Positions 1 to 10,246 of a stretch of 64,000 bases of DNA are shown here, in pieces. The notes beneath the pieces were generated by a model, which saw only the letters and a list, made by a program, of their open reading frames with translations, searched no databases and was not told the origin of the DNA. The position numbers and the translations under genes are program-made. Within the stretch, counting starts at the first letter, position 1; each line of letters opens with the position of its first letter. Origin of the DNA: Echiichthys vipera (lineage: Eukaryota; Chordata; Actinopteri; Perciformes; Trachinidae); contig OY829658.1 in NCBI GenBank assembly GCA_963691815.1, forward strand, positions 17,971,785-18,035,784, written 5' to 3'.

Positions 1-576
1 TCACTGTCCGTCTCAATAAAACATAAACAAAATGCAAGGGAGTCGATACTTTTAATAGAAACTGTTTTAATTCATTAGAAATAACTGTCTTGCTGATGCT
101 TTAAGTTTAGAGCATGGTTGCCCACAGTGTAGCTCCTAGACCGAATGACGGCTGTCGGGAGCATTTTGTGTGGCCCCCAAATGTGACATGATATGTATGT
201 ATTATATTTTGATAATCTACAGTCCATTACAATACTTTCACTTAACACTTTAAATTCATAACATTTAACACACTGCTCAGCTACTGCATAAAAATGCGCC
301 CCCTAACAGGCGTTGGCAAGTTAGGAGTGACAACTTGTTTAGAGTTTCTGGTTGCATGGATACTAGTGGCACATCGCCAGTGTCACAGGAATTGCGTTCT
401 TTCATCAATACTAGTGCGGTTAGCTAAAGTTAGTAATTACGGTGGAGAATTAGCAAGTACATTTTTCCGGTGTGGCCCTCAGTCATATGCTGGCTCCCTA
501 ATTTTGCACTCAGTCGTCAAAACGGTAAGCAACCCTGAGCTTTAATTGGTCATTTTGTATTAATTGTGTGTTTCAG
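1..576 (+). other. rrm2b: Intron of rrm2b running off the left edge
   Basis: This stretch precedes the first visible rrm2b exon and ends in a usable acceptor (tttcag at 571-576). I see no exon, RNA gene or clear repeat in it. The amino-terminal half of the gene, with its promoter, lies left of the window. Confidence 0.6.
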
Positions 577-2289
577 GGACTACTTATTTAATGCCATTCA
601 GACCATGCCTTTAGTGAGAAGAAAAGCAGACTGGGCCCTCCAGTGGATAAATGACAGCAAATCTACATTTGGTAAGGAAGATACAACATTCAAAACATCA
701 TATTGTAAATCACATTATAATGAGAAACTGTCATCTTCCCAATTATTTGTGGTTAACAGTAGTTTTGACACTTTCTGCCCTTAGGGGAGCGAATTGTGGC
801 TTTTGCAGCAGTGGAGGGTATCTTCTTCTCAGGCTCATTCGCTGCCATCTATTGGCTCAAGAAGAGAGGACTGATGCCAGGCCTTACCTACTCCAACGAG
901 CTGATTAGCAGAGATGAGGTGGGATGATTTCACACACCAATTTACATGTGGTTTATGTGTCAGAAGGACCACCCATTTTGAGTGCAGCTGGTAAAAATAT
1001 AATGGTGTACAAAACCTAGAAGATGACTTTTGTTTGATCTCAGGCTACAAATATGAAATCTGAGCCAGTGTAGAGGGGAGATTTAAATTATCCATGACAT
1101 CTTGCAGCACATTTAATAATACAACATAGAAATCTAAGTCAAAATGCTGAGGAAGCTTTTATATTGGATGATTTTCTTTGACAGACCTGCTTAGAAGTTG
1201 GACTGTGAACGTTTGCAAGTCATTTCAGGCTCTTCAACTAACTATATATTACTGTCTGCATTTGTCACTCATCTGATGTGAATGCTGGCTTGCTCAGCTC
1301 TTCTATTCGCACTTTCCTGTTAACAAATTGTCACAGAAGCTATGGTGCTCTTTGGTCAGGTTGGGTAGTAAATGTGGTTACAGTTTGCATATCGATTCTG
1401 TATTTATACCATCTACTCTGACATGTATATTGATGTGTTTCCTAGGGCCTGCACTGTAATTTTGCCTGCCTGCTGTACAGCTACCTGGTGAAGAAGCCAT
1501 CAGAGGACCGGGTGAAGGACATCATCACCAAAGCTGTTAGCATTGAGCAGGTCAGCTAATGGTGAAGGGAATAGGCTCAACCAAGACTACACATTATAAA
1601 TCGTTGAAACTTACAGTATAACGCTGCTTGTATTTTTGTTTTTTTACTGTATACTTTGTTTATATTGATTCCCACTGAAAAAGACCAAAAATCTTGATAG
1701 CCCATACCATTTCTGTTAGTTAATACAGTACATAAACATCATGTTTGGTGTTGCAGGAGTTTTTGACGGAGGCCTTGCCAGTGGATCTCATAGGAATCAA
1801 CTGTTGTCTGATGAAGCAGTACATCGAGTTTGTAGCCGACCGACTTCTCGCTGACCTTGGACTGGCCAAGGTAATTTTTATTTCATAGATGCAATAAAAG
1901 CCAAATAATCATTACCCGTTAAACCCCTTTATACTGTGGTAAATGTCGTGTTAACACAGTGGACCTCTGGGTTAAGAAAAATCAAAGTCCAACTTTTAAA
2001 AGCTAGAGCGTTGTAAAAAATGACTGTAATGACACATGCTTTACATTGTATTTGAGAAATGTAATTTAATTACATCAAGATGTTTGTAACAGTGCGAAAC
2101 TGAAGTAACCTTTTCTCTCTCTCCTTTTAATCAAAGGTATACCAAGCTGAAAATCCATTTGACTTCATGGAGTCCATTTCACTAGAGGGCAAAACAAACT
2201 TCTTTGAGAAACGAGTAGCAGAGTATCAGAGATTTGGAGTTATGTCAAGCATGGTGGACTGTGAATTCACTCTGGATGCAGACTTCTGA
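577..2289 (+). CDS. rrm2b: Ribonucleotide reductase small subunit, RRM2B-type (p53R2), C-terminal exons
   Basis: Five exons are visible: 577-671, 785-918, 1446-1550, 1757-1870 and 2137-2289 (TGA at 2287). They encode about 199 C-terminal residues of a family of about 350. The R2 subunit houses the di-iron/tyrosyl radical used with R1 to make dNTPs. Seen: the helix with AFAAVEGIFFSGSF carrying an iron-ligand Glu, the SRDEGLH block carrying the next Glu and His ligands, the KQYIEFVADRLL helix, and the C-terminal R1-binding tail FTLDADF. The radical tyrosine exon is off the left edge. KSTFGER and QAENPFDFME favour RRM2B over RRM2, but GVMSS near the end is RRM2-like, so the paralogue call is good rather than certain. 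Mammalian RRM2B is p53-induced and supplies dNTPs for repair and mtDNA in resting cells. Partial at the 5' side only because of the window edge. Confidence 0.85.
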
Positions 2290-2339
2290 ACTGGAGATGA
2301 CGTTCTTTTACATTTTACCTATTTATTTATTTTGTTTAA

Positions 2340-2480
2340 GCAGTTACTTACAAAAACAGCAAGCTTATTTGTACAGCACAATTCAACAACAAGGTAATTC
2401 AAAGTGCTTTACATAAAACATTAAAAGCATTGATGATTGAAGATTTAAAACACATAAAAGGTAAATTAAAACATACTGAA
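2340..2480 (+). repeat. Dispersed teleost repeat (spaced GTGCTTTACATAA module)
   Basis: The block with caattcaacaacaaggtaa and aaagtgctttacataa recurs closely at 56125-56185 and, reversed, near 5620-5675 (ttatgtaaagcactttgaaa). Three copies in one window mark it as an interspersed element, probably a retroposon tail. The family was not assigned. It lies in the rrm2b 3' region. Confidence 0.6.
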
Positions 2481-2567
2481 GATGATTACAGTTACAGAAG
2501 TTACAGTACAGTACTACAAAGTATAGATGAAGGGTTGACAGGTTGAGAGCTGCACTCTTCCAGCAGA

Positions 2568-2905
2568 CATTCATTCACTCATTCGTTCATCTTCAACCGC
2601 TTGTCCCTGTCGGGGTCGCGGGGGGCTGGAGCCGATCCCAGCTGACATCGGGCATGAGGCGGCGTACACCCTGGACAGGACGCCAGTCTATCACAGGGCA
2701 CATAGAGACGAAAAGAGACAGACAACCATTCACACCTACAGGCAATTTAGAGGCATCAATTAACTTAACAAATGCACGTCTTTGGATTGTGGGAGGAAAC
2801 CGGAGAACCCGGAGAAAACCCACGCAGACACAGGGAGAACATGCAAACTCCACACAGAAAGGCCCCAGCCGGGAGGCAAACCAGGAACCGTACAACTTAT
2901 TTAGG
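2568..2905 (+). repeat. High-copy teleost interspersed repeat (LINE-tail type)
   Basis: This contains the familiar string of fish genomes: a CCGCTTGTCCCTGTCGGGGT start, a segment reading CACCCTGGACAGGACGCCAG, then TGCACGTCTTTGGATTGTGG and GAACATGCAAACTCCACACA. From memory this is among the commonest dispersed teleost repeats, generally attributed to a LINE 3' end; the exact family is not certain. It is open in several frames but is not a gene. Confidence 0.7.
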
Positions 2906-3429
2906 GCTTGAGAATTACACCTGGAATTAATTAGCAGTCAAAATAGTATGCAAAGTGAAATAAGGTGAACAAGCTGATCCTTCAAACCCTGCTCATGGCT
3001 ATTTCTTTTTTTACCTCAACAAACTATAGGCTATAAGGCATAGGAACTGAGTTTTGGTTAAACACAATGATGTAGGTGAGGCTTATTTGAAGATGGTTAA
3101 TATCTAGAATATATTTTATTGACAGCTGGCTTCTATTGTTAATTGTTTTAACATTTTTGTATTTTTTTAAATGTACAATAAAATGTTTTGTAAAATTAAG
3201 AATTTCTTTGTTGTAATTTAATAGTATTTGTGAAGAATTATCTGTTAATTTAGCCATCAGAAAGACACATTCATTCAGTCGCCTTATTTTCAAATATGGG
3301 GGACCCGTCTTAAACATGGTTTGAAGTCTGGTCATATCCCAGACTCTAGCTGATATAGCTACTCTAACACTCAGAAAAGGAGAGAAAAAACAACAAACAA
3401 AACACAAACATTCTTTAATAAATAATAAA

Positions 3430-3780
3430 TAAATAAATACAAAGAAGATCAAATAGTTTTAAATAAAATAATAATAAAAGGTAAAGAAATAAAAAAAATG
3501 AGAAACATGAATCGTAAAACAAACTAAACAAAAACATGATTAAATAGATACAAAGAAGACTAAATATTAGTTTGAATAAAATAATAGTGGGGAAATACTA
3601 AAAACAATTTTTTGTAATAAGCAGAAACATGAATCGTAAAACAACGAACAAAACAAAAGCATGATTAAATATATAAATTAATACAAAGATTAAATTTTAG
3701 TTTTTAAAATAAAAATTATGTGGAAATATTAAATTAAAATAAATAATAAAATATGCAGAAACGTGAACATTTTAGTTTTA
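3430..3780 (+). repeat. AT-rich tandem repeat, about 3 copies of 115-130 bp
   Basis: Copies begin near 3437, 3549 and 3680, each with tacaaagaaga-like starts followed by aaacatgaatcgtaaaacaa and catgattaaata. The array ends about 100 bp before the mtdh start codon, so it abuts or overlaps the mtdh promoter. Confidence 0.65.
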
Positions 3781-3881
3781 CTGAGATATCGCCATAGATT
3801 TTCTCCAATCAGATTAGATTAACCACTCCTCCGTTAGCATACGTATGCTAGCAATGGTAGCTAACAGTTAGATTTGTAAAG

Positions 3882-6800
3882 ATGGCTGGAGACTTGCGAC
3901 GTCTTGCGCTGGAAAAAGCCGAAGTGCTTTCCAGCAGTTTGAAAGAGCTCCTGTCTTCGGGACAAGGATATGTCCGGGCTCAGTTTGGGGTGGATTTGGG
4001 TCTGAAGCCTGATGTGTACCCGACGTGGGTGATCCTGTCTACGGCCGCGGCGGGTCTGCTGCTGCTGCTCAGTCTGTCCTGGGCCGCCCTCTGTGGCGGT
4101 GTGTTTGTCGGGAAAAAGCGGGGATCCGCGGTCACCCGAGGCAACGGCGAGCCCGTCAAGGCCGATTCTGCCAAAGCTGTCAAACCAGATGCGCAGAAGA
4201 AGAGGAACAAAAAGAAAACGCCCGAAAAGGTAACGTTACCGCAGCAACGAGCTGCGAAATCACGGTCAATCAAAACAAGTGCGTCTATTTATCTCTAACT
4301 CAAGTATACTCAGTTAGCATGAAGCTAATTTAAACATGTATAGGAAGCCAATTGTGCCATCTCATACACCATTAATTAACCAGCGTCTGCGTTACAGTCC
4401 ACTTTTAGACAATTATCTAGGGTCAGTCTTGACAATCAACGTTACAAAATGTCAAATGGACCAGTTAGATAAAAATGCAATGAATCACGATGCTTTGTTT
4501 AGAATAGGATGCTAACTAGCTAGCTAACTGTAGCTAACGTTAAGGATGATTCATGCTAGAGTTGGGTAGTACTCATACAGTTATAGCGGTATTTGGTGGT
4601 ACTAATATAGTTATTGCAATGTTTGTTAGTATTAATATAGTTATTGCAGTGTTTGGTGGTACTAATACAGTTATTGCAGTGTTTGGTAGTACTTATATAG
4701 TTATTGCAGTGTTTGGTAGTACTAATACAGTTATTGCAGTGTTTGGTAGTACTAATACAGTTATTGCAGTGTTTGGTAGTACTAATATAGTTACTGCAGT
4801 GTTTGGTAGTACTAATACAGTTATTGCAGTGTTTGGTAGTACTAATATAGTTACTGCAGTGTTTGGTGGTACTAATACAGTTATTGCAGTGTTTGGTAGT
4901 ACTAATATAGTTACTGCAGTGTTTGGTAGTACTAATACAGTTATTGCAGTGTTTGGTAGTACAAATATAGTTACTGCAGTGTTTGGTAGTACTAATATAG
5001 TTACTGCAGTGTTTGGTAGTACTAATACAGTTATTGCAGTGTTTGGTAGTACTAATATAGTTACTGCAGTGTTTGGTAGTACTAATACAGTTATTGTCGT
5101 GTTTGGTAGTACTAATACAGTTATTGCAGTGTTTGGTAATACTAATACAGTTATTGCAGTGTGTGGTAGTATTATGATAGTTACTGCAGTGTTTGGTAGT
5201 ACTAATACAATTATTGCAGTGCTTGGTAGTACTAATACAGTTATTGCAGTGTGTGGTAGTATTATTATAGTTACTGCAGCGTTTGGTAGTATTAACACTT
5301 ATAGTTCAAACGTTATCGTAGGCCAACCATACGGCAACGTCTGAAGCATACTGGTTGCCTTCACATGTCTAACATTAATTAATAAACTGTACTCATAATG
5401 TGAGATTGGCATGGTTATCACACATCTGCAAACAAGGTTTGTGTGTTTTTATGCACCACATATCTTGAACAAACTTTCATAAAGCTACAGGTCTTCTGCA
5501 ACGCTCAGCTCTTCTAAATCAAGACTGAAGACTTTTGACATTCTTGGTTTTATCTTGCTTGTTTTATTTGCTCATTTTAATTTTTGTTATTTCATCTGAA
5601 TGTCGTTTTATATGCTAATTTCCAGTGCTTTTAATGTTTTATGTAAAGCACTTTGAAAGATGCTATACAAATCAACTTGCCTTGCCTTTTATAGAGCTGG
5701 TATTTGAGTAGTTTTAGAAAGTTAACGATGTTTGATGGTACATGTGTGAAGGACACTCCAAATTCAAATATATTGTTACGATCCATCTTGAAATTTAAAG
5801 TTAGATCATCTGCAAATGAATGATGGTCGGACAGACTTTAGGTAAGTTTGATGTTCGCTGTATTACTGGATCATCAACATCTGATATCTATCTTTCTCTC
5901 CCAGAACACTCAATCCAATGGACAACCAGTGGCTGTAGCTCAAGAGGAAGTTAAAGTGACGGAGGTAGTTTCCAAGCAAGCCCCGCAGATCAAAACCGAG
6001 AAGGTACTTTGGAGAAGCTGCGGCCAATATATAGTGGACCTAAAACTGTTAATGGGCAGGGTAGCAATAAGATTTTCTTGTGTCTCGCTCAGTTGCGTTA
6101 AAGTTTTATGAGACAGTTTTATTGATGGTGAAATATTGCTGAAACCCCACTGTCACTGTTGGACAGATTTGCCGGTTTGGCGTGACTTCAAAGGACAACA
6201 AAGTTACAAGAGTCACATTAGAATATATTTTTTTGTTATCCCACGCTTAATCTTAGTATAACTTAATGTCTCTCTATCCACAGGTGCAGGAGGTACAGTC
6301 CCCAGTGCAGGTGAAAAAAAACAAGAAGAAAGCCAAAACAAATGTGAAACCAGTCCAGCATGTGTTAACGCGTGATGGGAAAGAACCTGATGATGGTAAT
6401 ACTCAACTTTTGTGAGGAGAATTTCACAACAACTTCTCATTTTTCAACTGTCTGTTTATTTTTACCCAGTACATTCCCTCATGTTTTTAGTATTCACAAC
6501 CTGTACGACCTCTGCCGTTTTGGTTTACCTCACTTAACTGTCCCTCTTGTTGTTGTTTTTGTGTCCACCAGGTGCGTGGGAGACCAAAGTCAGTAACCGA
6601 GAGAAGAAGCAGCAGCGCAGGAAAGACAGGGGCCCTGAGGACTCTGGAAGTCCAGGAAGGGTGGAGGCTCCCAAGAGCAATGTGGAGGCACCTGTGGCCG
6701 CAGCATCTACCAACACTAAGAAGAACAAAGGAAAGCATGGTATTTAGCAGTGTGATTAATATTTATTTAACATACTGTGTTGTCAGTCCAAAGCATATTT

Positions 6801-9800
6801 GTAGCACCTTGATGTGAACATTCCACTCATGCTTAAACAAGAATGAATATATTTTTTTTCCATTATTGTTTCAGAGTCCCTGCATCCAAGAACAACTGGA
6901 AAGGGGGAGACAGCCGGTGGAGCTGGTAAAGACAAAGCTAAATCATTATGTTTTTGTAACTTTGATGGGGGAACTAGCCTGTAACAATGGTTTTATAATT
7001 TAGAATTATTTTGCTCTTAGCTGTAAAATACAGATTCGGCTAGACTAAAGAGTTTCATTGGTTGACAAAACTGCCAGTCTGACCTCCTGTCTTCCCCCGA
7101 ATGTCGCCCTCCTCAGCGTCCTCCAGCTGGAAAGAGGAGCCTTCCGTCAACGGTGGAGGTTGGACTCACGTCAACCACTCTGTGAAGATCCCACGACAGA
7201 TGGGTGCCATGGAGGGGACCAAGTGGAGCGCGAGCGCCGCTCCCTCGACTACACAGTACAGGAGGCCATCTAAGCCTCAGTCCTGGGGACAGGAGACGCA
7301 AGGTACCACCTCGACCTGGGTAGATGCTTTTACACCACTAAACATTGGAATTGAATTTAGACAAGAAAGGTGTTTGCGAGTAGTCACATCCAAAGGGGAA
7401 CAGTGTAGGGCACATAGTCGTTTAGATTAGCAGTATTTATATAGCTATATCAGTATTTACAAGACTGGCTACACTAACAATAAAACACTGCATTTTGACT
7501 GCTACCATCTTAAAAAAAGAAAGATTATTCTTGGGTTTAATTTCACCGGTATCATAGTAATTTGAAATACTTTGTCCAACTGAGCCACCTCCTGGGCAGA
7601 AGTGGTATTGTAGGAGAAATAAAAAATGAGCTGAAGTGGCAGTGTTACACTTAAATTGATAAAAAGACTGTTAGCAGGAGGTGACGTCATTGAACGTCTA
7701 AATTGAAATCCACTCCTAGCTCTAAAAATCTGCCCAAAATAAAGATTAAAATCTTAACTTAATAAGGTGAAATACCTTGAGGGGTTATTTTATGTCAAAG
7801 ACTTTGTCTTCTTTGTGGATGTCAAGTGATTTACTATAAACAGGGCAAAACAATGAAGCTGTCAAAAGCACTAAAATAATAATCTGTATGAAAAACCTCA
7901 AGTTTACAGTGATAAAATATTTTTTGAGACTGGAAGGTGTTTTTATACTGTAATTGAATCACGGACAGCACACCGGCTCTCTCCATTGAATCTGAGCGTA
8001 GACATCAGTAGGACAAATATATCGTATTATTCATTAACCAGTCTTATGAGTCTTATGATGCCAAAACTAAGCTCCACTGATATTTTGCCAAAACTGCATT
8101 CCAACAATATAATCATAATGTGTTTCTGTGTGGTCTCGCCAGCAGCATGGAGTGGCATTGACGGGCAGATAAAGACTGACCTCAACCCTGTGACCTTCTC
8201 CATGCTGGGACTAAACACCACAGGTTGTGATTGTGATTAACTCTCAGCTTTATCACCCAGTCACAAACCATAATCTATTTCCAGGATCTGAAAAATGCCA
8301 GATGTAGCTTTTGCACTTTGCTGTAAAAACGTTCAGTGCTTTGTTGTGGGTTTTTTAGCGATGACTACTACTTTACTTTTTCTCCCTGTCATTGATCTTC
8401 TGCCTATCTCCTTAGATCCAATATCAAATTCAATGGAGCAGCAGTGGCCAAGGCGTCCTGATGTTGATGATGAATGGTCTGGATACAGTGAGTATTTCAG
8501 GAACTCATCCCACGCTGCAAGCCATCTAAATTACAGCAGATCATAAAAAGTAAAAGCTGCCAATGCTTTTGTGAGATGAAGTGTAAACCCAAGTCTTAAA
8601 ATTAAACACGGTGCCCCAGTAGCTCACCAGGTAGAGCATTTGCCATTAGGGCTAAGTCCTTACTGCAGCAACTCGGCTTTGAGTCCTTTGCCCCCTCCGT
8701 CCCCTTTCCTTTCTGTCACTATCTAAATAAAGCGTAAAAAAATCCTAAAATATCTTTAAGATTTTAATGTATGCACAAAAGTATAAATTCCTGTTGAATG
8801 TGCAATGTCTTGTCTAACTGTGCAATCCTGTTGATGTGAATTAATTTAGATGGCATGGCAGCCGGGGACCCCAGCTCTGACTGGAACGCCCCAGAAGAGC
8901 ACTGGGGAAACTACGAGGAGCCTCCTGTGTTGGTGACAACACCGGTGCCTCCACTGAAAGAACAGCCTATCCCTAACAAGGTACCACTGACGCGTTAGTG
9001 TAGTGTTAGATTTTTCTAAATCATCCTTATATAAGGCCTAAATGTCTTAATAGCATTTTTCATCTCTTTTGTGATTCATATATACTTGTGGTGTCCATTA
9101 GGCTTGGGTGGTATGACGGTATAAAAGGGTATTTAGAAATCCAGACGGTTTCATTTTCAGTCCTGTCAAAAACACAGATGCTCCTTCTCCATGCAGACCA
9201 GTCAGCAGTCTGAGTGCAGCAGAAAGGAAAGACTGATAAGCGCACAGGAAGCAATATGCAAGCCTAAATAATAATTCATATCAAATTTGAATTCAGACAC
9301 AACATTCACAGTAGTACCTTTTTATGTAGTACCCTGAACCCCCACCATAACTGTGGACACACATACACCAATTTAGTTTACCCAATCACCCAACTCTAAA
9401 CATAAACAAGACAATTAAGCTTCAGAAGGAGTCTGTTACAATTGTATTTCTGTTTAACCAAACATATAGGTGAAAGAATAATTCCCTATTTCCTTTCTAG
9501 ACATTTTGTGCGTTTATTAGACTAAAAAATAAGCTTGTTAAATGTCAAGACGGTATGAAAATATAGATACCACCCAAGCCCAGTGTCCATCTCACAAAGT
9601 ACCTCTTCTTTCTACCGTGGACGCCACTGTTAACATAACTTGTGTTCCTAATTATGAAATGAATGTCTGTTTTTGTTATGGCAGGTATCTGAGGGTGAGA
9701 AGGACGCTGACGATCCGTCCGGTGAAGCAGCCAAATCCAAGAAGAAGAGAAAAAAGAAGAAGAAAACAGAAGAGGAGGCTGCATCTGAGGCTCAGGCAAG

Positions 9801-10246
9801 AGAAAAAACATCTAGCAGTCAGATAGATGTCTTGCACAAAATTGTTTTATTTATTGTAAATTTGTACAGATTCACATCAGATGAAGGCATTTTTCCTGTT
9901 TTGTAATGTCATTGCATTTCTTTAATTATAGATGGTCAGCACAGTGCCCCTGCTCAGTACAGCGCCCAAACCCCAAGAGCCTCCTGTGCTGGCCCCCAAA
10001 AAGCAGAATCCCAGCATATCCTCCTCTCAGAGTACGTTTCACAACTCAGGCTCTTTTATATTCACTCACAGTGGAGAAAAAACAATCACAGAAGGGAAAT
10101 AATAATTAGGGTTAGATTGGAATAATAAGGCAGTTCTAAATTCAACTTTCTTACTTTCCCTTTTTAATCTGCTTGCAGAGAAGCCTGAGCAGACTGTGGA
10201 GCCTCCAAAGCCTTCCCAGAAGAAAAAGGTCCGAAGGGAAACATGA
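3882..10246 (+). CDS. mtdh: Metadherin (MTDH/LYRIC/AEG-1), 12 exons, 507 aa
   Basis: Exons: 3882-4229, 5905-6003, 6284-6395, 6572-6739, 6875-6925, 7117-7302, 8146-8223, 8416-8487, 8850-8980, 9685-9795, 9932-10031 and 10179-10246. Phases join without a stop and the start is MAGDLRRLALEKAEV. Metadherin is a single-pass ER, perinuclear and tight-junction protein that binds SND1 and promotes NF-kB and survival signalling. Seen: a hydrophobic segment at about residues 49-73, then lysine-rich tracts (QKKRNKKKTPEK and KKKRKKKKK). The conserved GAWETKVSNREKKQQRRKD block follows. The SND1-binding motif SDWNAPEEHWGNY keeps both tryptophans (about 383 and 390) at human spacing. The tail is KKVRRET (human KKARRET). 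It is shorter than human (582 aa), mostly in the linker. Intron 10 starts with GC and exon 7 has a tandem NAGNAG acceptor. Confidence 0.93.
4560..5305 (+). repeat. 30-bp minisatellite in mtdh intron 1, about 24 units
   Basis: The unit is close to TTTGGTAGTACTAATACAG followed by TTATTGCAGTG. Many neighbouring units alternate ATTGCAGT and ACTGCAGT, giving a 60-bp higher-order period. The unit contains 8-bp palindromes (TAGTACTA; ACTGCAGT in half the units). Because 30 is a multiple of three, long open frames exist on both strands (4553-5344 + and 4693-5298 -). These encode monotonous decapeptides and are judged non-coding. Confidence 0.95.
5620..5690 (-). repeat. Reverse copy fragment of the GTGCTTTACATAA dispersed repeat
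   Basis: The segment gcttttaatgttttatgtaa followed by agcactttgaaa is the reverse complement of the block at 2390-2430 and 56145-56180. It lies in mtdh intron 1. Confidence 0.5.
8608..8745 (+). repeat. tRNA-derived SINE copy
   Basis: It begins with a tRNA-like head (GGTGCCCCAGTAGCTCACCA, then GGTAGAGCAT as box A) and a degraded box B (CTTTGAGTCCTTTGC). A C/T-rich body with TTTCTGTCACTATCTA and AATAAAG follows, then an A-rich end. Related copies are at 46285-46475 (-) and 61030-61215 (+). It sits in mtdh intron 8. Confidence 0.75.
9099..9585. mobile_element. Non-autonomous TIR element (MITE), about 485 bp
   Basis: The left end GGCTTGGGTGGTATGACGGT (9102 on) is matched inversely by the right end ATACCACCCAAGCC (ends about 9581). 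GACGGTAT recurs inside both ends. There is no transposase. Flanks share GTCCAT on both sides, a possible partial target duplication. It lies in mtdh intron 9. The class is probably hAT-like, by inference. Confidence 0.65.

Noticed and set aside
577..2289. RRM2 instead of RRM2B
   Set aside because: GVMSS near the end is RRM2-like, but STFGER and QAENPFDFME fit RRM2B and the syntenic block contains RRM2B; left as a residual doubt.
3024..3452. 142-codon minus-strand open frame before mtdh
   Set aside because: AT-rich, overlaps the tandem repeat start and resembles no protein family.
4553..5344. Long open frame of GSTNTVIAVF-type repeats, and its antisense partner
   Set aside because: Follows directly from a 30-bp (ten-codon) tandem repeat without stops. 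It lies inside the mtdh intron and has no conserved domain.
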